A DNA stretch of 64,000 bases from contig NC_052505.1 in the NCBI RefSeq assembly GCF_014356525.2, positions 55,280,610 through 55,344,609 of the forward strand. The letters run 5' to 3'. This document shows positions 23,641-36,416 of this stretch, one piece after another; position 1 is the first letter of the stretch, and the number at the start of each line of letters is the position of its first letter. The stretch is from Nilaparvata lugens. Lineage: Eukaryota > Arthropoda > Insecta > Hemiptera > Delphacidae. The position numbers were made by a program, and so were the translations under genes. The notes beneath the pieces are model-generated. The model saw only the letters and a list, made by a program, of their open reading frames with translations. It did no database searches and was not told the origin of the DNA.

Positions 23641-24691
23641 TTTCCATATCATATGTTACTATAGAACTATAATCTAGAGAGAGTACCTCCTCAGAACAGT
23701 TGTTAACTGGCAACTAAATTAATAATTCTGTCAAGTTGGCATTAAGTTGAGATGACTACATTAGGTTAGCACCAAGTTGAGGAACTATTTAAAATGCATT
23801 TATCGAGAACAAATTGATTGAGCACTGCTGCTTCAATAAGAGCTATTCCTGGGAGTGTAGATGATTTTTATTTCTCATAAAACAAACTTTTATGACTGGA
23901 GTTGCTTCTATCAATTGATCCTATTCCATCAAGACTAATTGTTGAGGCCATTTGAAATTGTATTCATTCGCTCATTGACTGCCAGATGGCAGGAGAGTTC
24001 TATAATTTTATAATATCCATTACTCATCAATTTATCGTTCGAGGCACTGGATAGTTTGCCAGTCAGTGTGAATTTAGCTTTCGTACAGCTATCTACTCGC
24101 TCTCGAGGCTCAAACAATTTCGATGAAATTCTAATAATTCAGTATGATATATGGAGGATATTTTTGAAACTTCAGAAGTGTCCGTTGTGGAGTCTGTTGT
24201 GGATATTTATGTATGTCGGACGGATCTCGAAAACGGCTCTAACGATTTTGATTAAATCAGGAATATAGTAGGTTTGCGACAAAAAACATTATTTTGGAAC
24301 AGGTCTCAACTCTGGGAAAATTCGCTGGAGTTCCTTGAGAAGGATTATTGGTCCCTCAAGTTGCAGCTGATCAGAAAAAAGTTTTCCATAGTCTGTTGAA
24401 AAAGTAAGAGAGTGTGAGCAAATGAAAAAGATTATAATAGCTGTAGTTGAGTTACCAATTTCGGCGACCCTATTTTAAAACAATGCAGTATTCATGAAAC
24501 ATCTGGAAGAATAGATTCAGAAAGTGACAGGTGATAGTATAAGAAATTGAAAATTGGTCTCTCCAAACATATGGTAGTTAAATGTGATGTTCATTGTGAG
24601 GTGATAAAAATGCGACTAATTTCTTCAGCTTCTATATTGTATTGGTTCCTATGTTACTCTAAGTTTGTACGCAGCCATGGCCTTGAGAGAG

Positions 24692-24845
24692 CCAGTTGCA
24701 CCGTCTGTTAATTCATAATCCGGACTAAATACTACGAGAACCAATCACAGAAGCCTTCTATTCAAAACAAAAAAAAAAAAAACACTGCTCTGATTAATTC
24801 TCATGAAATTCAATCCCGATTGAACCGGATTTTGTGCTACTACTG
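24692..24845. mobile_element. MITE family C, foldback around a poly(A) loop
   Basis: Left arm text CCAGTTGCAC, then ATCCGG, then ACGAGAACCAATCACAG pairs imperfectly with right arm CTGATTAATTCTCAT, then AACCGGAT, then GTGCTACTACTGG. The loop holds a run of about 13 A. Non-coding. Confidence 0.6.
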
Positions 24846-26242
24846 GGCCTGATATTTTCATGTTTCAAAATCAGCTAAGAACTAAATAGTAAAAAACATA
24901 ATATTTCATCAGCTGCTCCTATTTCCTTTCGTGATGTCATTGCATGGCACAAGACAAACCTATTGATATTGATAGATCACAAGTAAATACTAGAGTTGTC
25001 AATTTGGATAGAAATTAAATTGAGTTACATGTTAGTTTACATCCAAATTTTCATCCCTAAGCTTTCGGTTTTAAGCTAAGATCAAATAAAGAAATCATAT
25101 AATGGTAGTCAATAATCAAAGTGATTGAATACACTCTATTCAGATTTATGCAAATTCACTTTAAAATGATCCCACTTTAATATTTATTATAGTAAAGTTC
25201 AGGACATAAGCCACAATATATTATACTAACTATTAAGAATGAACTCTCATGTATGTATGGACTTCCATGGAAGAAAGAATCAGTGGATTGGCTGCTTTTA
25301 CACTTTTGGATAAGTGAAACGAAAAGTGAGCAACAAGCTATGCCAAGCAACAATAAGCAAGAGATCCATGGATAGACTACCAGAGTCATAAAATTTCGAA
25401 TAAACTTAATTTGGAATTTGATGTTCAATTGCATCAAGCAAAAACAAAAATAACATGATCACTGCTGATTTGATAACTGTCAACGAGAAATATTAATTAC
25501 CAATGAATAAAGTCGAGGTCGACTCTTAAGCCGCGCCCAATATTCTACAGAATTTGCAATATCTTATCTGCAATAAGACTGCTCTTCTACAGAGCACTTC
25601 CAACACATTAATTGATTATTTGAATGATTTGACTCAGCAAATAGCAAATATCCCTGAATTTGCTGGTTCTCAGAGTCGTTTAGACATAAGTTAGCAGAAT
25701 CTTATTGTCGCTGCAAAAATACTACTTACTCACTAAATTATATATCTTCTCACTAAAGTCCAACTACGGAAATTATTATTCTAATATCAGAGTCTTTTCT
25801 CCTGAAAAATCTCAAATCTAAAACACAAAAAAAATCAATCAACAAATAAGAGTAATCAAATACTACCCATGTCACAATATTACACGCGCGCGGCACTGAG
25901 TGCCGCTACATGTAAATTGTGTGTTTTCATACCTTTCACAAACTGATTTCATAGAATTTGAGCTATACATGGATGATGAAGATGAGAAGACCTTTTTTGA
26001 TACGATATTATTTATTCACAATAATTATTCAAATAGAAATTGAGAAAATTGTATATTGGTGAAATATAATTGTTGGTTTAGCAGAGAAAACAAGCTTCTA
26101 TGAAAATACAAAATAATAATATTAGTACTTGAGGAAAAGTGGTTATCAACTTCAGCATTGAAGAAAAATAATATTTGAAAAGGATAATATGATAAAAATA
26201 AAAGATTATTGAGTGCAATCGTGAAGTTAATTTATCTTAAAA
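24846..26242. other. No gene recognised
   Basis: AT-rich. A minus-strand 86-codon frame (25177-25437) has one hydrophobic stretch but no motif or splice context. A 17-bp CpG-rich hairpin GCGGCACTGAGTGCCGC lies at about 25892-25908. Confidence 0.5.
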
Positions 26243-26326
26243 ATGAGGTCTTCCCTCAACAGTCAGCTGCACACCAAAGAAATGCCTCCAGACTCTCCCA
26301 CCAACACTGTCATCCACAACGGAAAG
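26243..26326 (+). CDS. Candidate coding exon with splice donor
   Basis: ATG at 26243 opens MRSSLNSQLHTKEMPPDSP and on to IHNGK, ending exactly at AAG|GTATGA. Read from the ATG it is 84 nt (28 codons, phase 0). Alternatively TCTTCCCTCAACAG just inside is a good polypyrimidine acceptor, which would make an internal exon of 62 nt from 26265. The text lacks the AT-rich codon bias of its surroundings. The protein family is not recognised and no partner exon was identified. Confidence 0.35.
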
Positions 26327-26671
26327 GTATGATGAAAGAAAACGTGGGAGCACTGAAAAATGGTAGCTATTGAAGCCAACTTAAAAGAATGAATATGCAG
26401 AAGTGCGGTACGCTTAAGCGTGTAATTGAGGGTTAAAAACCTCTTACATTATTCCAAAACACTATGACATTCGACTACTTCTTCCATAACATTGGAAATT
26501 TGAATAATATAAATAATTTTCTTTAATTTGCATTCTCATATTTATTCTGTTCTCTTTTTTATTCAAATTCCAATTCAAATCTATTTCCACAAAGTAGGTA
26601 CGAACATTCAACTATGAAACACAAATGCATGTCACCACAATCAATTCAAATAAATAACGTTCCTTACTAAA

Positions 26672-27340
26672 AAATCTGGTGTGGTACACTCACAAAACTT
26701 TCCTTGCTCATATTTGAAACTACGATCAGACTTCTGTATATGTGTATATATAATTGTTTTCAGAGTATTTTTTCCTTTGTGTAAATTGTGAAATTCGATG
26801 ATTTTTCTAGTCGTCATTTTTTTAAAGTCGTTAAAACATCTGTTCTACAAGTGAAATATCTGGACTATGTGTTCTTTTTATGAGCTGCTCTACCTACCTA
26901 CGTCATGCAGAGGTTAATATGTCTATTTCTCAAGGATGGGATGAACCCCCATTAGTTTCCAAGAAAGGAGACTCATGATAGGATGCCAGTTGATAGAGCT
27001 GATAAATAACTATACAGGGTAGGAGTTTGAAAAAAATCGGTCAAGTTATTTTTGAGAAAATCGTGAAAAAAATGGTTTTTTAGTAACCATCCGCCATTTT
27101 TCTCAAGAATATTACGGAGCTCCTGCAATTTTCCCAGAAATGTGACTCATGTCAGTTGATAGGGCTTATGAATAGCTATCCATCGTATTAATTTGAAGTA
27201 AATCGTTAGAGCCGTTTTCGAGAAAACCGTGAAAAACATGGTTTTTTAGTAATTATCCGCAATTTTTTCCGCCATTTTTGATTTAATTTTATTGAATTTC
27301 TTATTGTCGAATCCTCATGGTATAAGGACCGTAAGTTTAC
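26672..27340 (+). repeat. Dispersed repeats E and D (left part)
   Basis: 26672-26890 is repeat E (compare 2090 and 2871 onward). 26940-27340 matches 40475-40680: CAGTTGATAGRGCT, then GAGCCGTTTTCGAGAAAA, then CCGCCATTTT. The phrase with TTTTCGAGAAAA-CGTGAAAAA-ATGGTTTTTTAGTAA occurs twice inside this block (about 27045 and 27210), an internal duplication. Confidence 0.65.
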
Positions 27341-28303
27341 CCTTTATAGGGCATAAGCTCCCAATTGTAGCGATGATCTAAAAATATATTTATAAACTGT
27401 GTCTGACCTTATAATTGATGATTGATCATTAAAAAGGAGATTCTACCCCCTCCTTTTGAGAAAATGGGTGGTGAATAATTATACCAGAGACCGCTCAGAC
27501 ATTTGACCAGTGACTAGTGGACATAGGTTATAAGTGGTAGAATAATTTACCATTGCTTTTATAATTAATTATTCTATTGGAATGATGCTAATAATTCAAA
27601 TTCAAATCATAATGAGGAAAAGTAAAGTATAAAAAATTGTATACTGTATATCTGCAAGATATATATTTCAAATATATATCTGTAGTTTTGGTAAGTCCAT
27701 GATGAACTGGAAAGTCAATAATATTGTGGTAACATAATAATTTGAAGAATTTACTGGAAGTTTCAATACTTTAGAATTATATTTTCAAATGATTAAATAA
27801 TGTTCAAATGATTAAAAACTTGACAATAAAAATTCTTGTTTATGAATCTAGGCAATTTCCGCCACATAACCTCTGACATGATGTATCTATAACTCGAAAT
27901 CTCATCTTTTGGACAATATTTCATGCAAATGAATCATGATAGACTTATAATGGACTCATTTCTCAGAGTAAATTTCAACTTTATAAACAGTAGGAATTGT
28001 TTATAACACTTTCAGATAAAAATAAAAATTTGATTCACGTATAGGTTATGTTTGTGATGATCAATAAAATACATAAAAAAAACATTTGCTGTAAAGTATA
28101 TCAAGTAATAGAATGATCTTAAGCACAATTTGATATTTAGTCATACAATATTGTAAATGAGAAGTGTAATTATAAAAAATATTTAACATAATAAATCAAA
28201 GTTTCGGGGAGTGCATGGAACCCAGTGTAAATGAAGAAGCACACATAGGCAGTGGTAAACTATTACACCACTGAGCGACATTTTTCCCTATTACATCAAT
28301 CAG
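27341..28303. other. No gene recognised
   Basis: AT-rich intergenic or intronic sequence with no motif or open frame of interest. Confidence 0.5.
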
Positions 28304-28423
28304 CTGGTTTCAACAGCAAAGAAAACCAGTATTACCACTACCTGAACACCTCAGAAATGATCAACAAGGCTGTGGCAGACTGCTCGACCAAAGATATTCG
28401 ATCAGATGATGAAAAACCAAGTG
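28304..28423 (+). CDS. Candidate internal exon
   Basis: A 120-nt block between TTACATCAATCAG| and |GTAAATT, open in one frame and reading GFNSKENQYYHYLNTSE, then INKAVADCSTKDIRSDDEKP. Composition and residue mix look coding compared with its surroundings. A GTGGTAAA-TATTA-ACCA phrase occurs on both sides of the block (about 28251 and 28421), which may be chance or an old duplication. The protein is not recognised. Confidence 0.3.
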
Positions 28424-28445
28424 GTAAATTATTATACCAGAGTCC

Positions 28446-28684
<239 letters not shown>

Positions 28685-28720
28685 AGTGGAAGTGATCAAT
28701 AGAGATCAATAAAAAAAAAT

Positions 28721-29235
28721 GTATTGATATCAATAGGTATTTGGGCCAATACACATCAATAGGTATCCATGGATATGTATTGATGTGTATTGGCCCAAAT
28801 ACCTATTGATATCAATACATATCCACGGATATCAAAACATAACCAGCTGTATTGATATCAATACACTTCCATGGATATGTATTGATGTGTATTGGCCCAA
28901 ATACCTATTGATATCAATACAAATCAATACATATCCATGGATATCAATACATAACCAGCTATATTGATATCAATACACATCAATACATTTCCATGGATAT
29001 GTATTGATGTGTATTGGCCCAAATACCTATTGATATCAATACAAATCAATACATATCCATGGATATCAATACATAACCAGCTGTATTGATATCAATACAC
29101 ATCAATACATTTCAACGGATTTGTATTGATGTGTATTGACCCAAATACCTAATGATATCAATACACATCAATAGGTAGCCATGGATATCAATACATAATC
29201 AGCTGTATTGATATCAATACAGATCAATAGCCATC
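28721..29235. repeat. Palindromic satellite array, about 122-bp units
   Basis: Four units (starts near 28767, 28869, 28991 and 29113; spacing 102, 122, 122) rich in the palindromes TATTGATATCAATA and ATCCATGGAT. The first unit is embedded in a perfect 41-bp inverted repeat: 28721-28761 pairs with 28778-28818 across a 16-bp spacer. It abuts the CA run through CCCTAGTGG. A related array is at 37968-38390. Confidence 0.93.
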
Positions 29236-29860
29236 TATAAGCAGCCTGTCCCCTTTATAGAAAAAATCCTCTTTTAGATCTAGGAGAGCACCTTAGGATG
29301 AAGATAAAATTTGCAAGGATTATAATATTCTAACCCAGCTGCGACTAGCATCAGACAAGGGAGTATACCTGTTTAATTACCTATAATCAATATAAGTAAA
29401 TTGGATTCAGTGAATATATGTCTATTGATATATTGATGAAAAATTAAGGAATGTGAATAGTTAAGAGATAAATAATGTGAAAAGTTGTTTATTAAAATAA
29501 CTCATACGCATGTCATTAATTTATCTATGAAGAAAGGTCCTTATTGTGGTGCTCCAGATTACTTTATTCTCTTCCTGTTCAAAGTAGCAATTTTTTGAGC
29601 TACATACAGGTTTATGTTACTGCACCTCAATTCAATCTTAATTTTTGAAGCATTCAGATTTTCCTCCAGGATCCGGTGTTTGAACATTTCTAGAACAAAT
29701 AACAGTTCAAAGTATATAAAATCTCGAAAAATTAGAAAATAAGGAGCATTCCTGAATTAATCTGCTAGCAAATTTATTTAATAACCTAAAAATGTATTCA
29801 AATATGCATGACTCTCCCTCTCGTGAAAGGAAAGTTCAAGATAACACAGGAGTATTTTTA

Positions 29861-30160
29861 TTTCACGTGAAAATCATGTCCTCACAGTTTTACATTACAA
29901 CGTCATATTCTAGTGGATAAGTCGAGAAAACACCATTTTTTTCACGTGAAAAAAGGTGGAAATGTTCCAACTTTTCACGTGAAAAGTACGTGAAACTGTA
30001 ACTTGAAAATAACGTTTTTTTTTGTTCTTACATTTTCACGTTTTACTGAACATGTAAAAACTCTCAGAAGAGAACATTAATAGAACGTTTTTTTCTTCAT
30101 TTCTTATCCCACATTTGGTGATTTCTTTCGCATGAAAATTTCCAAAAATTCACATGAAAA
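29861..30160. repeat. Cluster of TTTTCACGTGAAAA palindromes
   Basis: TTTCACGTGAAA at 29861-29872, TTTTTTCACGTGAAAAAA around 29935-29952, and CTTTTCACGTGAAAAG at 29971-29986, with decayed half copies (TACGTGAAAC, TTTTCACGTTTT, CACATGAAAAT) to about 30160. CACGTG is an E-box core, but a decayed palindromic repeat is at least as likely. Confidence 0.7.
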
Positions 30161-30880
30161 TAACGTTTTTTAAAATACATTTTTACAATATTATATTGTG
30201 AAAAGATAGAGAAGGATTACCCTTATGATATTCTAAAAAATATCCTTTTCAATTATTTATTTTTACATTGAAAAACTATAAATCTTATAAAACTTTTGAA
30301 TAACCACAATATAATGTGAAGTAAATTCTCTACCCTAACTTTCCAATAATTTTACAAGAAACTGAATAGAAATTAAATTGAACCATCAAGTCCTATTCAG
30401 ACAAATGGATTTTTCCTAGTAGGTGATATATGCAATCTAACAGCTGGACACTATAATTACAGAAAGAAGGCTCATTTTGATTTGTAATCATTCAACAACT
30501 TACAAATTTCAAATATTTCCCATGTAAGCTTCTTTTTTCAGCTTTTGGACTTTGTATCAGCCATTTGGGCGCAATCAATTCGTTCCAGCTTCGAAGTTTT
30601 CTCCAACACAACATCCTTAACATAATTTTAATGAAGCTGGAAGAGCCTCCACGCGGTGCGCCTGGATATCCAAATCAGGATGGAGACCTAGATTTGGAGA
30701 ACTAAATCGAATTAATTCACAAAGCCCTTCTCGCCTCACCCTTCTTCTCTTATTTATGCTTTGGAACTGTTAAATACTAGAATGGCTACTTTCTATTGAC
30801 TTAGCTGTGAGCCATTCTCTTTTCAGTCTGTCTATCTGACCATCTGGTCAAACTCTTCTTCATTTCAAGCCCCAAACCCC

Positions 30881-31150
30881 TTGAGCATTCAAGGGCATGG
30901 GGCTTATCTTTCATTATTTCTCATCTATCCTAAATTCTTCACTTTCAAAGTGGTCAGGAGTAGCTCTAGCGGCCAACGGCTTCGGGCGGACGAGCTGATA
31001 GAGAGGGCACCCCTTTGTCCTGGAGTTTGGAAACGGGCTCCAAAGGCGGATGAACTGCAAAATGCGGTCAACGGCGTAGAGATGAGGAAGAAAGGAGAGG
31101 ACGAGCACCTCATTAAAGATCCACACAGGATGAGTCCTAGTAGAATCTAA
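30881..31150 (+). other. RTE LINE leader with an upstream open frame
   Basis: The leader of the RTE element just downstream. An open frame runs through it (segments SSSSGQRLRADELIERAP and CPGVWKRAPKADELQNAV) and stops at TAA 31148-31150, overlapping the main ATG at 31150-31152 as TAATG. Short upstream frames with stop/start overlap are known in RTE elements and fit reinitiation. The GC-rich text here contrasts with the AT-rich flank; the 5' end of the element is estimated near 30945. Confidence 0.55.
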
Positions 31151-34097
31151 TGGCTATGCTTGCAGCGAAATTCAATTCCGGAGTAAGCTCCTCAATCGGA
31201 TCTCCGGGAGGAGCAGTTTCAAGTGTAACTGAAGGATTGAAGTGCCAGAATGAATTCAGGATTGGCACGTGGAACGTGAAAACCATGAGTCAGGGTGGTA
31301 AAGTTCACAATGCAATACAGGAGATGACACACATGGAATTGAGTATCATGGGAGTGAGTGAGATGCGATGGCCGGGCTCAGGTTCACTCAACATCCAGGA
31401 TCACCGGGTCTACTACTCCGGAACAGACGATGGAAGACATGAACTTGGAGTTGGGTTCATAATGACAAAAAAAGTTGCAAAATGTGTTGACAATGTTGTC
31501 CCAGTCTCATCAAGAGTGATACTGGTGCAACTCAAGGCAAAACCAGTCAACATAAATATCATTCAGGTCTATGCACCGACAACTGATGGAACAGATGAGG
31601 AAGTCAAAGAGTTCTACAACAGCATTAACCAAATAGTTGAGAAACTCAAGAGACATGATTCGACAATTGTCATGGGGGACTTCAATGCTAAACTGGGAGA
31701 GGGCAGAACATCGAGTTCTGTGGGGCCTTTTGGACTGGGTAACCGAAACACTCGTGGAGATGAATTAGAAACTTTCGCTGAATCGAATCAGTTGGTTGTG
31801 ATGAATACATGGTTCAAACTTCACCCAAGAAGACTGTACACATGGAAATCACCAATGGATAGACCAGGAAGAATTGTAAGAAATCAGATAGATTTTTTGC
31901 TGGTCAATAGAAGATTTCGGAACAGTTGTATATCTGTCAAAACATATCCTGGGGCAGATATCCAATCTGATCACACACCTTTGGTTGGCAGGTTCAAGGT
32001 CAGATTGAAGAGAGTTACAGTCCGGAAGGTGAAGAGTTATGATCTCAGAAGACTGAAGGATCCTGTTGTACGGCAGATGGTGAGGAATGACTTGAATGAG
32101 AGATTGAGAGTGGGTGGAGATCTGGAGAGTGTGGAGAGGGGACTTGCAATTGTAAAGGAAACAGTGAAAGGTATAAAAGATCAATACCTAAGAAGGGACC
32201 CAAGGAAATGTGGGTCATGGATGACTGATGAGATACTGGAACTTATGGAACTGAGGAAGAGTCACAAAGACAATCTTGTTGAGTATAGAAGGATCCATAC
32301 TATCATCAGAAGAAAGATCAGGGAGGCCAAGGAGAGAGAAAAGGTTGAACAGTGTCAGGAGATAGAGCTATATCAAAGTCGCTATGATAGCTTCAATGTC
32401 CATCGTAAAGTAAAGGAAGTGGCTGGGAAGTTCTTTTTTAACAAAAGTGGTCGGTTAGCGGATGTACACGGCAATTTGGTGATTGATAAGAATGAGAGGA
32501 AGAAGGTGTGGGAGCTATATTTAAAGGATTTATTACATGACCTCAGAGCACAGCAGCCTGTCTTTGAAGATGACTCTGGACCGAAGATTCTATTGGAAGA
32601 GGTGAAGGCGGCTATGAAGCAGATGAAGGATGGAAAGGCAACGGGACCAGATGAAATATCCATTGAATTGTTGAAGTTATGGATGAAGAAAATATGAAGA
32701 CAATAACCAAAATTTTCAACCACATATACTCAACAGGAAAAATCCCAAATCAATGGCTGGAGTCAGAGTTCATTGCAATTCCAAAGAAGTCAAGTGCAAA
32801 AGCCTGTGGAGACTTCCGAACTTTAAGTTTGATGAGTCACATGCTTAAAGTGTTTTTAAAAGTCATTCACAAAAGAATTTATAACATATGTGAAGAGCAA
32901 ATTTCACCCAATCAATTTGGTTTTGTAAAGGCTGTGGGAACAAGGGAAGCTCTGTTTGGTGTGCAGATTCTGTTTCAAAGATGCAGAGATGTGGGTTGTA
33001 ATGTTTTTGCATGTCTGATTGATTACAGGAAGGCCTTCGACCGTGTTCAACATGAGAAAATGATAGATGTCTTGAGAAGAACTGGGATTGATGGAAAAGA
33101 CCTAACAATTATAGCCAACTTATATTGGAATCAATCAGCTGTTCTCCGAGTAGATGGAGAACATACAGAACAGGTGAAGATCCTGCGAGGAGTTAGACAA
33201 GGTTGCATACTATCACCTATCATTTTCAACCTATATTCAGAGCACATTTTCAGAGAAGCACTTGAATATATGAATGAAGGTATCTCAATCAATGGAGAGA
33301 AGCTTAACAATTTACGCTATGCTGATGATACCATTGTGTTCTCTGATTCCATAGAGGGCCTGCAAAAGCTGATGGATAGGATTGCAGAAACTAGTAAAAC
33401 CTATGGACTTGATATAAACTCAGCCAAAACAAAGCTCATGATCATTAGTAAAGATGACATCCAAGGAGCAGAGCTGTACATTGGTCAGACGAAAATTGAT
33501 AGGGTCACACAATACACCTACCTTGGAACTATGATTAATGAGTCATGGGATAATTCTCAGGAGATCCGGTGTCGGATTGCAAAAGCCAAAAGTGCTTTCA
33601 TAACAATGGGGTCTGTTTTCAAGAGCCATGACCTCACCTTGCATACGAAGATTCGATTACTGAAGAGCTATGTGTATTCAGTACTGTTGTATGGTGTTGA
33701 ATCATGGACTCTAAAGCAAAGCACAGTAGCAAAGCTCCAAGCATTTGAGTTATGGCTGTATAGGAGAATCCTGAGGATACCATGGACTGATAGAATTACC
33801 AATCAGGAGGTGTTGAGGAGGATGAATATGGCCCCAGAACTGGTTAACATCATAAAATTCAGGAAGTTGCAATACTTGGGCCACATAATGCGCAATAGGG
33901 GCAGATATGAGCTATTGCAGACCATACTGCAGGGCAAAATAGAAGGCAGGAGAGCCCCAGGTCGAAGAAGAATATCCTGGCTGGCCAACCTGAGAGCCTG
34001 GTTTGGAAAAACCTCCATTCAATTGTTCCGGAGCGCAACTAACAAAGTCATCATAGCCAATATGATCGCCAACGTTCGAAACGGACAGGCACCTTAA
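31150..34097 (+). pseudogene. RTE/BovB-type LINE polyprotein (endonuclease + RT), one frameshift
   Basis: The first frame (31150-32697, 515 codons) carries an APE-like endonuclease: IGTWNVKTM, then IQVYAPTTDGTDE, VMGDFNAKLG, NQIDFLLVN and SDHTPLV, then a linker ending GKATGPDEIS. The second (32679-34097, 472 codons) carries the RT: NQFGFVKAVGTREA, CLIDYRKAFDRVQH, GVRQGCILSPIIFNLY and the catalytic RYADDTIVF, then the RTE/BovB C-terminal pattern YGVESWT, WLYRRILRIPWTDR, YLGHIMRN and KIEGRRAPGRRRISWL. The frames overlap by 19 nt; relatives have one continuous ORF, so a one-base loss near 32678 explains the break. Otherwise it looks intact. The element ends in a short (GAA)n tail at about 34097-34108, as RTE elements do. 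It copies itself by target-primed reverse transcription. A fairly young insertion. Confidence 0.95.
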
Positions 34098-34126
34098 GAA
34101 GAAGAAGATCAGCCATTCGCTTGTAT

Positions 34127-34495
34127 TATAGTGAGGTCCACGCTATAATGGCAGTGTGTGATTTGCAATGGTGTTGCTATTCTTGTCTATCGTTCAACAA
34201 AGCAGATGGCGCTATCTCTTTCATGCATTGCGATGCTGCCACATCGTTTATCAACAATGTAGAAATTCAACTAATTGCCAAAATATTTAATCTCAATCAT
34301 GAAAATTTATTATCACATCTTTAAAAAATATATTTTCTTGACAAAAAATGAAATATGATTAACTATTTTCAACAATAATGAACAGTTAAATTTATCAGAT
34401 ATACCAGTATCAGCTGTTTGGGTGGCAAGGCTGAGATTTGGCAACCCTTTTTTCCTATCTTCCTACACTGCCATTATAACGTGGACCCCACTATA
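34127..34495. mobile_element. MITE family A, complete (369 bp)
   Basis: Ends TATAGTGAGGTCCACG and CGTGGACCCCACTATA form inverted repeats of about 30 bp (continuing into TATAATGGCAGTG). The terminal TA dinucleotides are the likely target duplication, pointing to Tc1/mariner mobilisation. It begins just past the tail of the RTE element. Non-coding. Confidence 0.88.
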
Positions 34496-34628
34496 GCTTT
34501 GCATCACCCATTGGGGAAAAACCATAAATGTCTGGATGGCCAATAGGGAGATTATTGCTTTAATAAAATGAAGGAACAACAATAATTTATATTAAAATTG
34601 AATTCATTTTCAAAACATCACAGTCTTC

Positions 34629-35371
34629 AACCCTTCAATAAGTTGAAGACTGTTGTAGATATAATACTGTAACTTTCAGGATAAGTTATTGGTCGAATAC
34701 TCCACCTTTTGACATACAACTGAATTTCAACTCTCATAAGGGGATGACTTGGGGGTTGTAACTAAAAGATTTTAAATGTAAATACCCATTGTGTGATACA
34801 TCATATCTTGGAAGCCTTCAAAACGAGAAAGATGACATCAATAAAAATCGTCTATGATACTTTTATCCAAAATGGCGGCTGATTGAAGTTTTAGTTTTTA
34901 AAGAAATAATTGATGAAATTCAATTAGCCGCCATTTTGAATAGTAGTATCATAGAAGATTTTTATTGATATCATCTTTCTAGTTTTAAAACGGCCTTTAT
35001 AATGATGTATAACACAATGGGTGTTCACATTAAAAATATTCGAATTACAACCCCTCATTCCTTTACAAACTGTAACTTCAATCAGCCACCGTTTTGGATT
35101 CAAGTTTCATAGTAGCCTACATTTTGATTGATGTTATCTTTCTTGTTTTGAAAAGCCGTTTGAAATAATGTACCACACAGTAGGCGTTTACATTAAAAAT
35201 ATTCGAGTTACAACTCTCAAGTCACCATATTACACATTCTGAACCTAGTCAACCCCTTATGAAGGGGTTGAAATTCAGTTGTACGTCGGAAGCTAGAGTA
35301 TTTGACCAGTAACATATCCTGAAAGTTACAGTATTATATCTACAACGGTCTCTAATTTATTGAAAGGTTCC
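34629..35371. mobile_element. Long foldback element (about 740 bp)
   Basis: Left arm AACCCTTCAATAA, then TGTTGTAGATATAATACTGT, then AACTTTCAGGATA pairs with the right-arm complement ending at 35371. Inner arms also pair (AATGGCGGCTGATTGAAG with its complement; ATCTTCTATGATAC-type blocks). The central part repeats a CATCTTTCT-GTTTT-AAA-CGGC theme three times. Non-coding. Confidence 0.85.
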
Positions 35372-35507
35372 CATACATATGACTCACGCTGTATAATTAC
35401 TAACTATCAATGATTAGCACAAGCCTTGAGCTCATGTGGGCATCACCCATAGAAGAAAATTGTTTGACTTTATATTCTGTTTCAAAATAATCAAAATTGA
35501 GACTTAC

Positions 35508-35619
35508 TTAGATTTCGTCTCTTTGCTGGTAAACCGAATTTTTGAAGACTTCAGCCGGTCTTTGATTATTGCTTCCATGTCTTTTTCTTTTGTGTTGGAA
35601 AATTTTATCACCACAGCTC
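35508..35619 (-). CDS. Candidate internal exon (minus strand)
   Basis: On the minus strand TTCCATTTCTGATAG| precedes and |GTAAGT follows a 112-nt block open in one frame: AVVIKFSNTKEKDMEAIIKD, then RLKSSKIRFTSKETKS. The text is charged and protein-like, unlike the hydrophobic noise in the other frames. A second minus-strand donor, |GTAAGT at 36931, lies 1.3 kb upstream. The family is not recognised; the two could belong to one gene running leftward, with the MITE, foldback and RTE insertions inside its introns. Confidence 0.45.
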
Positions 35620-36016
35620 CTATCAGAAATGGAACAAAAGTTTACTTATAATTAAACATATTTCAAACAATATTTCTTGACTGGATAATTGAAAAAACAC
35701 ACATGTTGCAAACACACAGTCTCACTCTCTCTTATTATATAAAATATATATTGCTAAATTGAGAGGACTACAACTATAGTTATTTTAAATTGGAATGAGA
35801 AATAGAGCTATTAATATAAATAAATGAATCACTTGCTTGTTGAAAAAGTCTAAATAAAGCCTGCCGCACCAGCAAACAACTGGATAAATTCTAATAGAAA
35901 GCAATTAAATGATATCTACTAGGCTAGGTACTTCAATCCAAATAAACTATTCAAAATTCTTCGAAGTATGAAATAAAGATATGTCAATAATGCTCACTAT
36001 TCCATTAAAATTTATC

Positions 36017-36235
36017 TATAGTGAGATCCACGTTATAATGACAGTGAATTAAGATGAGAGAACAGCGTTGCCAATTCTCTGCCTTGACTAGTTATCTTTA
36101 TACATTGTTAAAAACAGATTTGACATCGTTGTTGAGCGAGAAAAGGATAGTACTACCTGCCTTGTCGAATAATAGACAAGGATAGCAACACCAAAGTTGA
36201 TCAAATACTGTCATTATAATGTGAACCTCACTATA
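36017..36235. mobile_element. MITE family A, complete short form (219 bp)
   Basis: TATAGTGAGATCCACGTT at the left and AACCTCACTATA at the right, TA-flanked, with the family's internal GACAAGGATAGCAAC block. It is 150 bp shorter than the 34127 copy through internal deletion. Confidence 0.88.
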
Positions 36236-36416
36236 GCCATTAGTCATCTAATCTATCTATCCACAGTCATATATTGCTATTAAGTTCATTATATTAAGAT
36301 GAGTGTAGATTAGGCTAGTAGCCTACCTATGTGGTGACATAAATTATTCAGGCTAGAAAGATATTTTTGAAATTGATGTTGCTTTCCATGACGAAACACT
36401 ATATTCTATACAATAT

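Noticed and set aside
25177..25437. 86-codon minus-strand frame with a hydrophobic stretch
   Set aside because: No homology recognised and no splice context.
30541..30715. GC-richer text with short frames on both strands
   Set aside because: Frames are interrupted by stops and lack splice sites; possibly old repeat.
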